From Bradyrhizobium sp. JYMT SZCCT0428 (GTDB lineage: Bacteria > Pseudomonadota > Alphaproteobacteria > Rhizobiales > Xanthobacteraceae), in assembly GCF_018131075.1 (NCBI RefSeq), contig NZ_JAFCLS010000026.1, positions 57,346 through 121,345 on the forward strand: DNA of 64,000 nt. The letters run 5' to 3'. Shown in pieces: positions 52,813 through 61,448 of the stretch. Position numbers and translations under genes: made by a program. The notes below the pieces were generated by a model. That model ran no database searches. It had not been told where the DNA came from and saw nothing but the letters and a program-made list of their open reading frames with translations. Within the stretch, counting starts at the first letter, position 1, and the number at the start of each line of letters is the position of its first letter.

Positions 52813-55065
52813 ATGGCGTGGGGACGGAAAAAGAGCGGCGGCCGCAAGGAACCGCAATTCGGAATCGCCGCCGCGCTGAGCGAATTGCGGCTGTCGCCGC
52901 AGGACCGCGTCACCGTAAGCGAAGACAAGCCGAAAAAATCTTCCGCCAAGCGCAAACCTGAAAGCGATGACGACGAGACGCCGCGCGAGCGCAAGCCGCG
53001 CGCGGACCGCAGCGGCGCCAAGCGCCGCACGAAATCGCGTGGCGGATTCCGCATCGGACGGCTGTTCTATTGGGGCGCGGTGCTCGGCCTATGGGCCGCG
53101 ATCGCGGTCGTCGGCGTCGTGATCTGGGTCGGCGCGCATCTGCCGGCGATCCAGTCGCTGGCTATTCCGAAACGTCCGCCGACGATCCAGATCGTCGGTC
53201 TCGACGGCAGCGTGCTGGCCTCGCGCGGCGAGATGGCCGGCGCCAATGTCTCGCTGAAGGATCTGCCGCCCTATCTGCCGAAAGCCTTCATCGCCATCGA
53301 AGACCGCCGCTTTTATTCGCATTACGGCGTCGACCCGATCGGCATCGCGCGGGCAGCGGTCGCCAACGTCATGCATCGCGGCGTCTCGCAAGGCGGCTCG
53401 ACACTGACGCAGCAGCTCGCGAAGAACCTGTTCCTGACCCAGGAACGCACCGTCGCGCGCAAGCTGCAGGAAGTGGAACTCGCGATCTGGCTGGAACGCA
53501 AGCATTCCAAATCGGAAATCCTCGAGCTCTATCTCAACCGCGTCTATTTCGGCTCCGGCGCCTATGGCGTCGAGGCCGCGGCGCAACGCTATTTCGGCAA
53601 GTCCGCCAAGAACGTCACGATCGCGGAAGCGGCGATGCTGGCGGGCCTCGTCAAGTCGCCGTCGCGGCTGGCGCCGAACCGCAACCCGGAAGGAGCCGAG
53701 CAGCGCGCCCAGATCGTGCTCGCGGCGATGGCGGATGCCAAATTCATCACCGACGCGCAGGCGCAGGCCTCGATCGGCCATCCCTCCTATAACGTGAAAC
53801 CGGTCGGCGCCGGCACCGTCAATTACGTCGCCGACTGGATCGGCGAAGTGCTCGACGATCTGATCGGCCAGATCGAACAGAGCATCGTGGTCGAGACCAC
53901 GATCGATCCCAAATTGCAGAGCGTGGCGGAAGCCTCCATCATCGACGAACTCGCCGCCAAAAGCGTGAAGTTCAACGTCACCCAGGGCGCGCTGGTGGCG
54001 ATGACGCCTGACGGCGCGGTGCGCGCCATGGTCGGCGGGCGGAACTATGCCGAGAGCCAGTACAACCGCGCGGTTACCGCTAAGCGCCAGCCAGGCTCGG
54101 CCTTCAAGCCGTTCGTCTATCTCACCGCGATCGAGGCGGGATTGACGCCTGAAACGATCCGGCAGGATTCGCCGATCGATATCAAGGGCTGGCGGCCTGA
54201 GAACTACACCCATGAATATTTCGGGTCGGTGACGCTGACCCAGGCGCTTTCGATGTCGCTCAACACGGTGGCGGTGCGGCTCGGCATCGAAGTCGGCGCC
54301 AAGAGCGTGGTGCGGACCGCGCACCGGCTCGGCATTTCCTCGAAGCTGGACGCCAACGCCTCGATCGCGCTCGGCACCTCGGAAGTCTCCGTCATCGAGC
54401 TGGTCGGCGCCTTTGCACCATTTGCCAATGGCGGGCTCGGGGTTTCCCCGCATGTCGTGACCAAAATCCGCACCAATGAAGGCAAGGTGCTGTATGCGCG
54501 GCAGCCGGATCAGCTGAGCCAGGTGATCGAGCCGCGCCACGTCGCGATGATGAACACCATGATGCAGGAGACGCTGCTCTCGGGCACCGCGCGCAAGGCG
54601 GAGCTTCCGGGCTGGATGGCCGCCGGCAAGACCGGCACCAGTCAGGATTTCCGCGACGCCTGGTTCATCGGCTACACCGCAAACCTCGTCACCGGCGTCT
54701 GGCTCGGCAATGACGACAACTCGCCGACCAAGAAGGCCACTGGCGGCGGCTTGCCGGTCGAGGTCTGGACCCGCTTCATGCGATCAGCCCACCAGGGCGT
54801 GCCGGTTGCGAACCTGCCGAGATCACAAGCCGGCGGCGGCGGCCTGCTCTCAAATCTGTTCCCCGCCTCGCAGGTCAGCGCGCCGCCACAGCCATCATAT
54901 CAGCCATCCGCGCCGGTGCCGCTTGCCCCGATCCCCTCAGGCGGCGGCTATCGCCAACCACCGACGCGCACGTCGGCGCCGCCGCCGAATCCATCGGCCC
55001 GCCCGGAAGCTGCGGCAGGGTTGGATGGATGGCTGATGGACCGGGTGTTCGGCGGCAATCGCTAG
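52813..55065 (+). CDS. Class A penicillin-binding protein (PBP1A family)
   Basis: Taken from ATG 52813 this is a 750-residue protein. The N-terminus is cytoplasmic and very basic (about 35-85), then one transmembrane helix (about 85-110). The glycosyltransferase domain (GT51, about 130-310) has catalytic Glu163 in EDRRFYSHYGVDP and GGSTLTQQLAKNLFL. The transpeptidase domain has Ser429 and Lys432 (PGSAFKPF), the SxN box in SMSLN and KTG at 606-608. A Pro/Ser/Gln-rich tail (from about 690) ends at the wall side. It polymerises and crosslinks peptidoglycan. A TTG 33 bases upstream is an alternative start. Confidence 0.94.
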   Translation: MAWGRKKSGGRKEPQFGIAAALSELRLSPQDRVTVSEDKPKKSSAKRKPESDDDETPRERKPRADRSGAKRRTKSRGGFRIGRLFYWGAVLGLWAAIAVVGVVIWVGAHLPAIQSLAIPKRPPTIQIVGLDGSVLASRGEMAGANVSLKDLPPYLPKAFIAIEDRRFYSHYGVDPIGIARAAVANVMHRGVSQGGSTLTQQLAKNLFLTQERTVARKLQEVELAIWLERKHSKSEILELYLNRVYFGSGAYGVEAAAQRYFGKSAKNVTIAEAAMLAGLVKSPSRLAPNRNPEGAEQRAQIVLAAMADAKFITDAQAQASIGHPSYNVKPVGAGTVNYVADWIGEVLDDLIGQIEQSIVVETTIDPKLQSVAEASIIDELAAKSVKFNVTQGALVAMTPDGAVRAMVGGRNYAESQYNRAVTAKRQPGSAFKPFVYLTAIEAGLTPETIRQDSPIDIKGWRPENYTHEYFGSVTLTQALSMSLNTVAVRLGIEVGAKSVVRTAHRLGISSKLDANASIALGTSEVSVIELVGAFAPFANGGLGVSPHVVTKIRTNEGKVLYARQPDQLSQVIEPRHVAMMNTMMQETLLSGTARKAELPGWMAAGKTGTSQDFRDAWFIGYTANLVTGVWLGNDDNSPTKKATGGGLPVEVWTRFMRSAHQGVPVANLPRSQAGGGGLLSNLFPASQVSAPPQPSYQPSAPVPLAPIPSGGGYRQPPTRTSAPPPNPSARPEAAAGLDGWLMDRVFGGNR

Positions 55066-55137
55066 ACAGCGCAGGCCGCAGACACAAGAATCGCGAAAAC
55101 AACCCATGCAAAGTAGAATGGGGCCTGGTTTTCCGAC

Positions 55138-55893
55138 TTAGTCCTCGACCCCGTAACGGTGCAGATCATTGCCGTGGGTATCGAGCCAGGATTTGGCGCG
55201 CACGACCGACGGACAGATCTTTCCGACGACACGCCAGAATCGCGCCGAGTGGTTCATCTCGACCAGATGCGCGACCTCGTGGGCGGCGAGATAGTCCAGC
55301 ACAAAGGGCGGCGCGAGGATCAGCCGCCAGGAAAACGACAATGATCCGGCCGAAGTGCAGGAGCCCCAGCGGCTCGATTGATCGCGGATCGACACCCGCT
55401 TGACCCTGACGCCGAGTTCTTCCGCATAGGCCAATGATGCCTTGTGCAGATCCTTGCGCGCTTCACGCTTGAGATAATCATGGACGCGGCGGTCCATGTG
55501 CTCGGCGCCGCCGGCGACGCAGAGAACTTTCTCCCCGCTGTCGCGGGTTTCGGTCCACACCGTGCCACGCTCGCCCGAACGATGTACGATGCGGTGAGGA
55601 ACACCGCGGAGCGGTACTACTGTGCCAGCTTGAAACGGTGCGGCCTTCGGCAGGCGGCCGAGACGTGCGGCGATCCAGCCGCCATGCAGCTGCGCAAAGT
55701 CCTTTGCTTCCGCGAGCGTGCCGCGCGGCGGCATAGTCAGGATCGCCTCGCGATCGGTCGGATGAATGCGTAACGTGTAGCGGCGCGCGCGGCGGTGCCG
55801 ACGCAGCCGAATCGCAAAGAATTGCGAGCCGTGTTTGACCAAAAGAGTCGCTGGTTCGGCAGGCCGCCGATAGAGGAGGGCGCGAGTAGCCAT
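55138..55893 (-). CDS. YgjP/SprT-like zinc metallopeptidase domain protein (DUF45)
   Basis: From ATG 55893 this is a 251-residue protein; longer in-frame starts lack support. The zinc site is HEVAH in YLAAHEVAHLVEMNH (about residues 201-215), and the strand SSRWGSCTSAGSLSFSWRL before it is the DUF45 hallmark. The N-terminal half is basic and beta-rich (AIRLRRHRRARRYTLRIHP). Such proteins are often linked to restriction or nucleic-acid contexts; YgjP itself has no settled role. There is no signal peptide, so it is cytosolic. It converges on the PBP gene. Confidence 0.86.
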   Translation of the reverse strand: MATRALLYRRPAEPATLLVKHGSQFFAIRLRRHRRARRYTLRIHPTDREAILTMPPRGTLAEAKDFAQLHGGWIAARLGRLPKAAPFQAGTVVPLRGVPHRIVHRSGERGTVWTETRDSGEKVLCVAGGAEHMDRRVHDYLKREARKDLHKASLAYAEELGVRVKRVSIRDQSSRWGSCTSAGSLSFSWRLILAPPFVLDYLAAHEVAHLVEMNHSARFWRVVGKICPSVVRAKSWLDTHGNDLHRYGVED

Positions 55894-56186
55894 GTCTGAC
55901 AGTCCGGGGGGCAAGAGTTCGCCCGGATTCTGCCATAACCGCTGCCACTCAAGCCGCCACTGAAACCGTTCGGCGCAAAAACAAATCATTTGCCCAATAT
56001 ACAGGGGCTGGACTCTATTCCGCCCCTACCGGCAGGGGCTGGAACCGAAAATTTTTGGCTGAATCCAGCCTCACTCCTCGTCGAAGAAATGAAATAAAAC
56101 TCATTCCTTCCGTGATGCGCGAATCCCGATTCTTTTAATCGATTCAGCGACTTAGTTGAGCCGCCAAATCGACGTTGAGATTGACG
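55894..56186. other. 293-base gap between metallopeptidase and PHA depolymerase genes
   Basis: It holds the upstream region of the metallopeptidase gene. CAGGGGCTGG occurs twice about 30 bases apart (near 56001 and 56032), and a GAATCCCGATTC / AATCGATTC palindromic stretch lies at about 56121-56147. The right half is AT-richer. I see no gene or RNA with confidence. Confidence 0.4.
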
Positions 56187-57536
56187 CTATTCAGCAGCCC
56201 CAACCAGTTTATCTGATGCAGCGACCAATTTCGGCTTGGTGTTGGCCGAAGACAGCATGAAATCGGAAATGCGCGGCACGATTTCAGAGCGGAACCGCGA
56301 ACCGTTGAACACACCGTAGTGCCCGACGCCCTTCTGCACGTAATGCACGCGGCGATGATCGGGAATCGACGTGCACAGCGAGTGCGTCGCTTCGGTTTGT
56401 CCAAGACCGGAGATGTCGTCGTTCTCGCCTTCGACCGTCATCAACGCAACGCGGCGGATCTTGGACGGATCAACCAGCTTGCCGCGATGGATCATCTCGC
56501 CCTTGGGCAGCGCATGCTTGACGAACACGACGTCGACGGTCTGCAGGTAATATTCTGCGGTCAAATCCATCACCGCGAGATATTCGTCATAGAATTCGCG
56601 GTGCTTGTCGACCAGATCGCCGTCGCCCTTCACCAGATTGCTGAACAGCGCCTTGTGGGCGTCGGTGTGGCGATCGAGGTTCATCGTGATGAAGCCTGAA
56701 AGCTGCAGAAAGCCTGGATAGACGTCGCGCATCACGCCGGGGTGCGGGAACGGCACTTTGGTGATGACGTGGTTGCGGAACCACTCGATACCGCGCTCCG
56801 CGGCGAGATTGTTCACGGAGGTCGGATTACGACGGGTGTCGATCGGGCCGCCCATCAGCGTCATCGACAACGGCACGAAGGGATCGTTGGCGGCTTCCAT
56901 CACGGAAACCGCTGCCAACACCGGCACCGAGGGTTGGCACACCGCGATGACATGCATGTTGCCGCCGAGCACGTGCAGCATCTCGATCACATAGTCGACA
57001 TAGTCATCGAGATCGAAGCGGCCTTCCGCCAGCGGCACCATCCGGGCGTCGGACCAGTCGGTGATGTAGACCTCATGCGTCGGCAGGAAGGCTTCGACGG
57101 TGCCGCGCAACAGCGTCGCGTAGTGACCGGACATCGGCGCCACGATCAGCACCCGCGGCTGCGGGCTGCGCAGCGGCCGCGTCAGCTTGCGATCGAAATA
57201 CAGCAAGCGGCAGAACGGCTTTTCCCAGATCGAGCGAACCTCGACTGCGGTGCGGACGCCGTTCACTTCGGTCGTCGGCAAATTCCAGTCGGGCTTGCCG
57301 TAGCGGCGCGTGGTGCGCTCGAACAATTCGCAGGCCGCGGCGATCGATTTGCCGAATTCGGTGTGCGACCACGGGTTAAGTGGGTTCTGAAACAGGATCT
57401 TCGTGGCGTCGGTCACGGCGCGTGCAGGATTGAGCGACGCGTGGCCCATTTCGTACATCCAGTACATCGGCGTCGTAAGCGCCGGACTGCCTTCGGCCAC
57501 TAGCGGCGGTGCACCGCCAAACTCACCAATCGGCAT
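56187..57536 (-). CDS. phaZ: Intracellular polyhydroxyalkanoate depolymerase
   Basis: From ATG 57536 (AGGGGATC upstream) this is a 449-residue protein. The lipase-box-like element uses Cys200 as nucleophile (HVIAVCQPSVPVL), as in the PhaZ1-type intracellular depolymerases. The catalytic His is likely in VGHYGVFNGSRFR near the C-terminus, and Asp lies before it in VEGENDDISG. The N-terminal YWMYEMGHASLNPARA is typical of the family. It breaks stored poly-3-hydroxybutyrate granules into monomers or oligomers. It is a single gene. The 127-base gap upstream contains a TATATATACG stretch that may be its promoter region. Confidence 0.93.
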   Translation of the reverse strand: MPIGEFGGAPPLVAEGSPALTTPMYWMYEMGHASLNPARAVTDATKILFQNPLNPWSHTEFGKSIAAACELFERTTRRYGKPDWNLPTTEVNGVRTAVEVRSIWEKPFCRLLYFDRKLTRPLRSPQPRVLIVAPMSGHYATLLRGTVEAFLPTHEVYITDWSDARMVPLAEGRFDLDDYVDYVIEMLHVLGGNMHVIAVCQPSVPVLAAVSVMEAANDPFVPLSMTLMGGPIDTRRNPTSVNNLAAERGIEWFRNHVITKVPFPHPGVMRDVYPGFLQLSGFITMNLDRHTDAHKALFSNLVKGDGDLVDKHREFYDEYLAVMDLTAEYYLQTVDVVFVKHALPKGEMIHRGKLVDPSKIRRVALMTVEGENDDISGLGQTEATHSLCTSIPDHRRVHYVQKGVGHYGVFNGSRFRSEIVPRISDFMLSSANTKPKLVAASDKLVGAAE

Positions 57537-57663
57537 TGAATTCTGATCCCCTGTTTTGCGCCGCAGCATAGTGCCGCCTGCGCAATAATGCGTCAATGCA
57601 CACCTCCGTATATATACGTAGCGAAATGGCCAAAAACCTCAGAAATACACGGGAATTTGTGAC

Positions 57664-58482
57664 TTATTCACCACCACCGAGCAAAGAACCGTGGTGTTTG
57701 GCGCTGCGCAAAAGGGCAAGAAAGATCGCAAATGACGCGATAAACAGCACCGCGTTGATCGCCAGCGACCACACCATCAGGTCGGTCCGGAACACGTGGT
57801 CGATCAACAGCGCGCGCATGCCCTCGAACACGTAGGTCGGCGGCAGCGTCCAGGCGAGATATTGCAGCCAGACCGGCAGCACCGACACCGGATAATAGAT
57901 GCAGGCGAGCGGCATCAGGCCGAACATCAGCGTCCACACGACGCTCTCGGCTCCGAGCCCATTGCGCAGCACCAGGCCCGACACGAAGATCCCGATCGAC
58001 CAGCTGGTGAAGATCAAATTGCAGAAGAACGCGATCAGCGGCAGACCGATGGCGAAAAAATTGAAGTCGAAGCAGAACAGCGCCAGCAGCGTCATCGGGA
58101 CCACGCCGATCGCAAGCCGGATCAGGCTCATCACCATCATCGAGATCAGGAACTCGATCGGCTTCAGCGGGCTCATCATCAGATTGCCGAGGTTGCGCGC
58201 CCACATCTCCTCGAGGAACGAAATCGAAAAGCCGAGCTGGCCACGGAACAAAATGTCCCACAGGATGACCGCGCCGATCAGCGAGCCGCCGGCCTGGGCG
58301 AAAAAGCCCGACGTCTGCGAAATGTAGTTCTGCAGGAAGCCCCAGGTGATGATCTGCAGCGCCGGCCAGTAGACCAGCTCCAGAAGCCGCGGCCAGGACG
58401 ACATCAGCAAGTACCAATAACGCAGCACCATCGCGTTGATGCGATGCACCGAAATTCCGTGATGGACTGCGACCCCGCTCAT
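57664..58482 (-). CDS. ABC-2 type exporter permease
   Basis: This 272-residue membrane protein starts at ATG 58482, overlapping the stop of the ATPase gene (ATGA). It has about six helices and ABC-2 features: RYWYLLMSSWPRLLELVYWP before helix 1, FLEEMWARNLGNLMMSPLKP and GLMPLACIYYPVSVLPVWLQ. It forms an export pore with the ATPase. The family moves drugs, polysaccharides or lipids; the substrate is not predictable. The next gene, phaZ, starts 127 bases downstream with its own promoter region. Confidence 0.9.
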   Translation of the reverse strand: MSGVAVHHGISVHRINAMVLRYWYLLMSSWPRLLELVYWPALQIITWGFLQNYISQTSGFFAQAGGSLIGAVILWDILFRGQLGFSISFLEEMWARNLGNLMMSPLKPIEFLISMMVMSLIRLAIGVVPMTLLALFCFDFNFFAIGLPLIAFFCNLIFTSWSIGIFVSGLVLRNGLGAESVVWTLMFGLMPLACIYYPVSVLPVWLQYLAWTLPPTYVFEGMRALLIDHVFRTDLMVWSLAINAVLFIASFAIFLALLRSAKHHGSLLGGGE

Positions 58483-59270
58483 GGCGCGCCTTCCCTCACC
58501 CGCCCGCGCGCGACGTCGAGGAACACTTCTTCCAGCGTCGCGCGGTTGTAGCGCGCCATGATCTGATCGGGACTGTCGTCATCCTCGATCCGGCCGCGCT
58601 TCATGATGATGACGCGGTCGCACAAGCGCTCCACTTCCAGCATGTTGTGCGATGCCAGCAATATCGTCGCGTCATGGGCCTTGCGGTAATCCTGCAGATG
58701 CTGCCGCACCCAATCGGCCGTATCCGGGTCGAGCGAAGCCGTCGGCTCGTCCAGCAGCAACAGTTCGGGCTGATTGATCAGCGCTTTCGCCAGCGCAACG
58801 CGGGTCTTCTGGCCGGCGGACAGTTTTCCGCTGGCGCGGTCGAGGAATTCCTCGAGATCAAGATCGGCGGCAAGCTGCGCGATGCGCTCGCGCAGGTTCT
58901 CCACCGCATAGAGCCGGCCGAAGATGGTGAGATTCTGCCGCACCGTGAGCCGCATCGGCATGTCGACATAGGGGCTTTCGAAATTCATCCGGCCCAGCAC
59001 CTCGGCGCTCTGTTCGGGCATCGGATGTCCCAGCACCTGGATGCGGCCCGACGTCGGCAGCACCAGCCCCATGATCATCGCAATCGTCGTGGTCTTGCCG
59101 GCGCCGTTGCCGCCGAGCAGGCCGGTGATGCTGCCGCGCGCGATGCGAAACGAGACATCGTCCACCGCGCGGGTGGTCTTGTAGAGTTTGATCAGATGCG
59201 CGACCTCGATCGCGGATCCTGCCGGATCGGCTGCGGGCAGCGGCATTGGCGCGGCGTCATTATTGACCAT
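58479..59270 (-). CDS. ABC-2 type exporter ATP-binding protein
   Basis: This 263-residue ATPase starts at ATG 59270. Walker A is GGNGAGKTT, signature LSAGQKTRVALAKALI, Walker B LLLLDEPTASLDP and the switch SHNMLEVERL. The Gly in GGNGAGKTT and LSAGQ instead of LSGGQ are mild variants common in exporter ATPases. An N-terminal extension of about 20 residues (PMPLPAADPAGSA) precedes the domain. It is coupled to the permease by a 4-base overlap and is the first gene of a two-gene operon. Confidence 0.91.
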   Translation of the reverse strand: MVNNDAAPMPLPAADPAGSAIEVAHLIKLYKTTRAVDDVSFRIARGSITGLLGGNGAGKTTTIAMIMGLVLPTSGRIQVLGHPMPEQSAEVLGRMNFESPYVDMPMRLTVRQNLTIFGRLYAVENLRERIAQLAADLDLEEFLDRASGKLSAGQKTRVALAKALINQPELLLLDEPTASLDPDTADWVRQHLQDYRKAHDATILLASHNMLEVERLCDRVIIMKRGRIEDDDSPDQIMARYNRATLEEVFLDVARGRVREGAP

Positions 59271-59315
59271 TTGGGCCTGTTCATTGGGCTATTGCAGCGG
59301 CTAGTGCAAGAAGGT

Positions 59316-59366
59316 CGTCATGCCCGGGCACAGCCGTCCGAAGGACGGCTACGCCCGGCCATGACG
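59316..59366. repeat. Inverted repeat, family D (copy 3, short)
   Basis: CGTCATGCCCGGGC pairs with GCCCGGCCATGACG, with the inner AGCCGTCC / GGACGGCT arm. It sits between the divergent ABC exporter and sensor-kinase genes, close to the start of the former. Confidence 0.8.
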
Positions 59367-59427
59367 GCGAGAGCAACTCAAAGCGCGCGAATTTGTGATC
59401 GCGGCGCCGCGCGGCTAAAGTTGCGGA

Positions 59428-60777
59428 ATGACTGAAATTTCTGACTCCGATTTTCGCCATCCACTCCGCCATGTCCGTCTCGATACGATATTGCGGCTGC
59501 GCTGGCTGGCGGCGCTCGGCCAGCTCACCGCGATCTTCATCGTGGCGCATGGGCTGGAATTCGACGTTGCCATTATTCCCTGCGTCGCCATTGTCGGCCT
59601 CTCGGCGCTGGTCAATCTCGCACTGCAGATCGCGTTCAATCCGATGCAGCGGCTGGAACCGGTCTATGCGGCCGCACTGCTTGCGCTCAACATCGTCGAA
59701 CTTGCGGCCCTGCTGTTCCTCACCGGCGGGCTGCAAAATCCGTTCTCGTTCCTGTTCCTGGCCCCGGTCCTGATCTCGGCGACGGCGCTGCCGATCCGGC
59801 TGACCATTGCACTTGGTGTGCTCGCGGTCGCCTGTGCCTCCGCATTGGTGTTTTTCCATCTGCCGCTGCCCTGGGACAGCGACGACCCGCTGGTGCTGCC
59901 GCCGATCTACCTGTTCGGCGTCTGGCTCTCGATCCTGGTCGCGATCGGCGTCACCTCGCTCTATGCGTTCCAGGTCACCGAGGAGGCCCGGAAACTGTCC
60001 GACGCACTGGCTGCCACCGAACTGGTGCTGACCCGCGAACAGCACCTCACCCAGATCGACGGCCTTGCCGCCGCTGCCGCGCACGAACTCGGCACGCCCC
60101 TGTCGACGATCTTCCTGATTTCGCGTGAACTCGAAAAGACGGTTGATGGCAACGAACAGCTCGCCGGCGACCTCAAAACCCTGCGCGAGCAGGCGCAACG
60201 CTGCCGCGAAATTCTGGCCAAGATCACCCAACTCTCCTCCTCCGGCGCACCGTTCGATCGCATGCCGCTGTCGACGCTGATCGAGGAAACGGTTGCACCG
60301 CACCGCGATTTCGGCGTCGCCATCAAGGTGCGGCTAGCGGTCGCAGCGACGCGCGAGCCGGTCGGCGCCCGCAACCCCGCCATCCTCTATGGCGTTGGCA
60401 ATATTCTGGAAAATGCGGTCGATTTCGCCCGGACCACGGTCGAGGTCAACGCCTGGTGGAACGCCGATACGGTCGAGATGATCATTTCCGACGACGGCCC
60501 GGGCATCGCCCCCGACATGCTGAAACGCATCGGGGAGCCCTATTTATCGCGGCGGCGCAGCACCGATGAGGACCAAAGCGCGCGGGCCGGCCTTGGGCTC
60601 GGCATCTTCATCGCCCGTACCCTGCTGGAGCGCACCGGCGCCAAGGTCTCGTTTACCAACCGGACCTTTCCCGATCACGGCGCTGTGGTACAAATCGTCT
60701 GGCCGCGCGAACGCTTCGAAGCGGACGACACGGCGGCCGATGATGCCTCCTGGAATGGTTCCAACGACCGGGAATGA
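59428..60777 (+). CDS. regS: RegB/PrrB/RegS-type redox sensor histidine kinase
   Basis: This 449-residue protein starts at ATG 59428. Six membrane helices (about 20-190) carry the conserved loop GGLQNPFSFLFLAPV, the quinone-linked GGxxNPF heptapeptide of RegB. The dimerisation box has the phosphoacceptor His219 in AAAHELGTPLSTI, and Cys259 in QRCREILAKI matches the redox-active Cys of RegB. The ATPase domain follows with NILENAVDFA, DDGPGIAPDML and GLGLGIFIARTLLE. It signals ubiquinone/redox state to the response regulator encoded 85 bases downstream. In Bradyrhizobium the equivalent RegSR pair controls nitrogen-fixation and energy genes. Confidence 0.93.
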   Translation: MTEISDSDFRHPLRHVRLDTILRLRWLAALGQLTAIFIVAHGLEFDVAIIPCVAIVGLSALVNLALQIAFNPMQRLEPVYAAALLALNIVELAALLFLTGGLQNPFSFLFLAPVLISATALPIRLTIALGVLAVACASALVFFHLPLPWDSDDPLVLPPIYLFGVWLSILVAIGVTSLYAFQVTEEARKLSDALAATELVLTREQHLTQIDGLAAAAAHELGTPLSTIFLISRELEKTVDGNEQLAGDLKTLREQAQRCREILAKITQLSSSGAPFDRMPLSTLIEETVAPHRDFGVAIKVRLAVAATREPVGARNPAILYGVGNILENAVDFARTTVEVNAWWNADTVEMIISDDGPGIAPDMLKRIGEPYLSRRRSTDEDQSARAGLGLGIFIARTLLERTGAKVSFTNRTFPDHGAVVQIVWPRERFEADDTAADDASWNGSNDRE

Positions 60778-60862
60778 CACCCTGATCGACTATTGAGGGC
60801 CTTGGCAGCGCCGTCTGTTAGCGCCATATCTTGTTGAACCTGCAACCGGGGGATACCCGACC

Positions 60863-61417
60863 TTGAACGCCATCACCGAACTGAACGACCTCACCGACCG
60901 CTCGCTCCTGATCGTCGAGGACGACAAGCCGTTTCTTGAGCGCCTGTCGCGCGCGATGGAGAGCCGCGGCTTCGCCGTGACGTCGTGCGATACCGTGTCC
61001 GATGGTCTGGCCCAGATCGGCCGTTCCGCGCCCGCTTTCGCGGTGGTGGATCTGCGGCTCGGCGATGGTAACGGGCTCGATGTGGTGTCGGCGCTGAAGC
61101 GCAAGCGCCCCGAGGCGCGCGCGATTGTGCTGACCGGTTACGGCAACATTGCCACCGCCGTCACGGCGGTGAAGATGGGCGCGGTCGACTATCTCTCGAA
61201 GCCCGCCGACGCCGATGACGTGGTCGCAGCGCTGCTCGCCAGCGGCACCGAGAAATCCGAACTGCCGGCGAACCCGATGTCGGCGGACCGCGTGCGCTGG
61301 GAACACATCCAGCGCATCTACGAAATGTGCAACCGCAACGTCTCGGAAACCGCCCGGCGTCTGAACATGCACCGCCGCACCCTGCAGCGGATTCTGGCCA
61401 AGCGCGCGCCGCGGTAA
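60863..61417 (+). CDS. regR: RegA/PrrA/RegR-type response regulator
   Basis: This 184-residue protein starts at TTG 60863, the only start that gives the family N-terminus; CGGGGGAT lies about 10 bases upstream. The receiver domain has the acidic pair VEDD (about 18-21), phosphoacceptor Asp63 (VVDLRLGDG), Thr in LTGYG and Lys in LSKPAD. The short C-terminal Fis-like helix-turn-helix is NVSETARRLNMHRRTLQRIL, near-invariant in this family. It acts on DNA when phosphorylated by the kinase encoded just upstream. The rare TTG start may hold its level low. Confidence 0.93.
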   Translation: MNAITELNDLTDRSLLIVEDDKPFLERLSRAMESRGFAVTSCDTVSDGLAQIGRSAPAFAVVDLRLGDGNGLDVVSALKRKRPEARAIVLTGYGNIATAVTAVKMGAVDYLSKPADADDVVAALLASGTEKSELPANPMSADRVRWEHIQRIYEMCNRNVSETARRLNMHRRTLQRILAKRAPR

Positions 61418-61448
61418 TTTGCCGGCAGGGATCAGCGGCTTCGGTCCT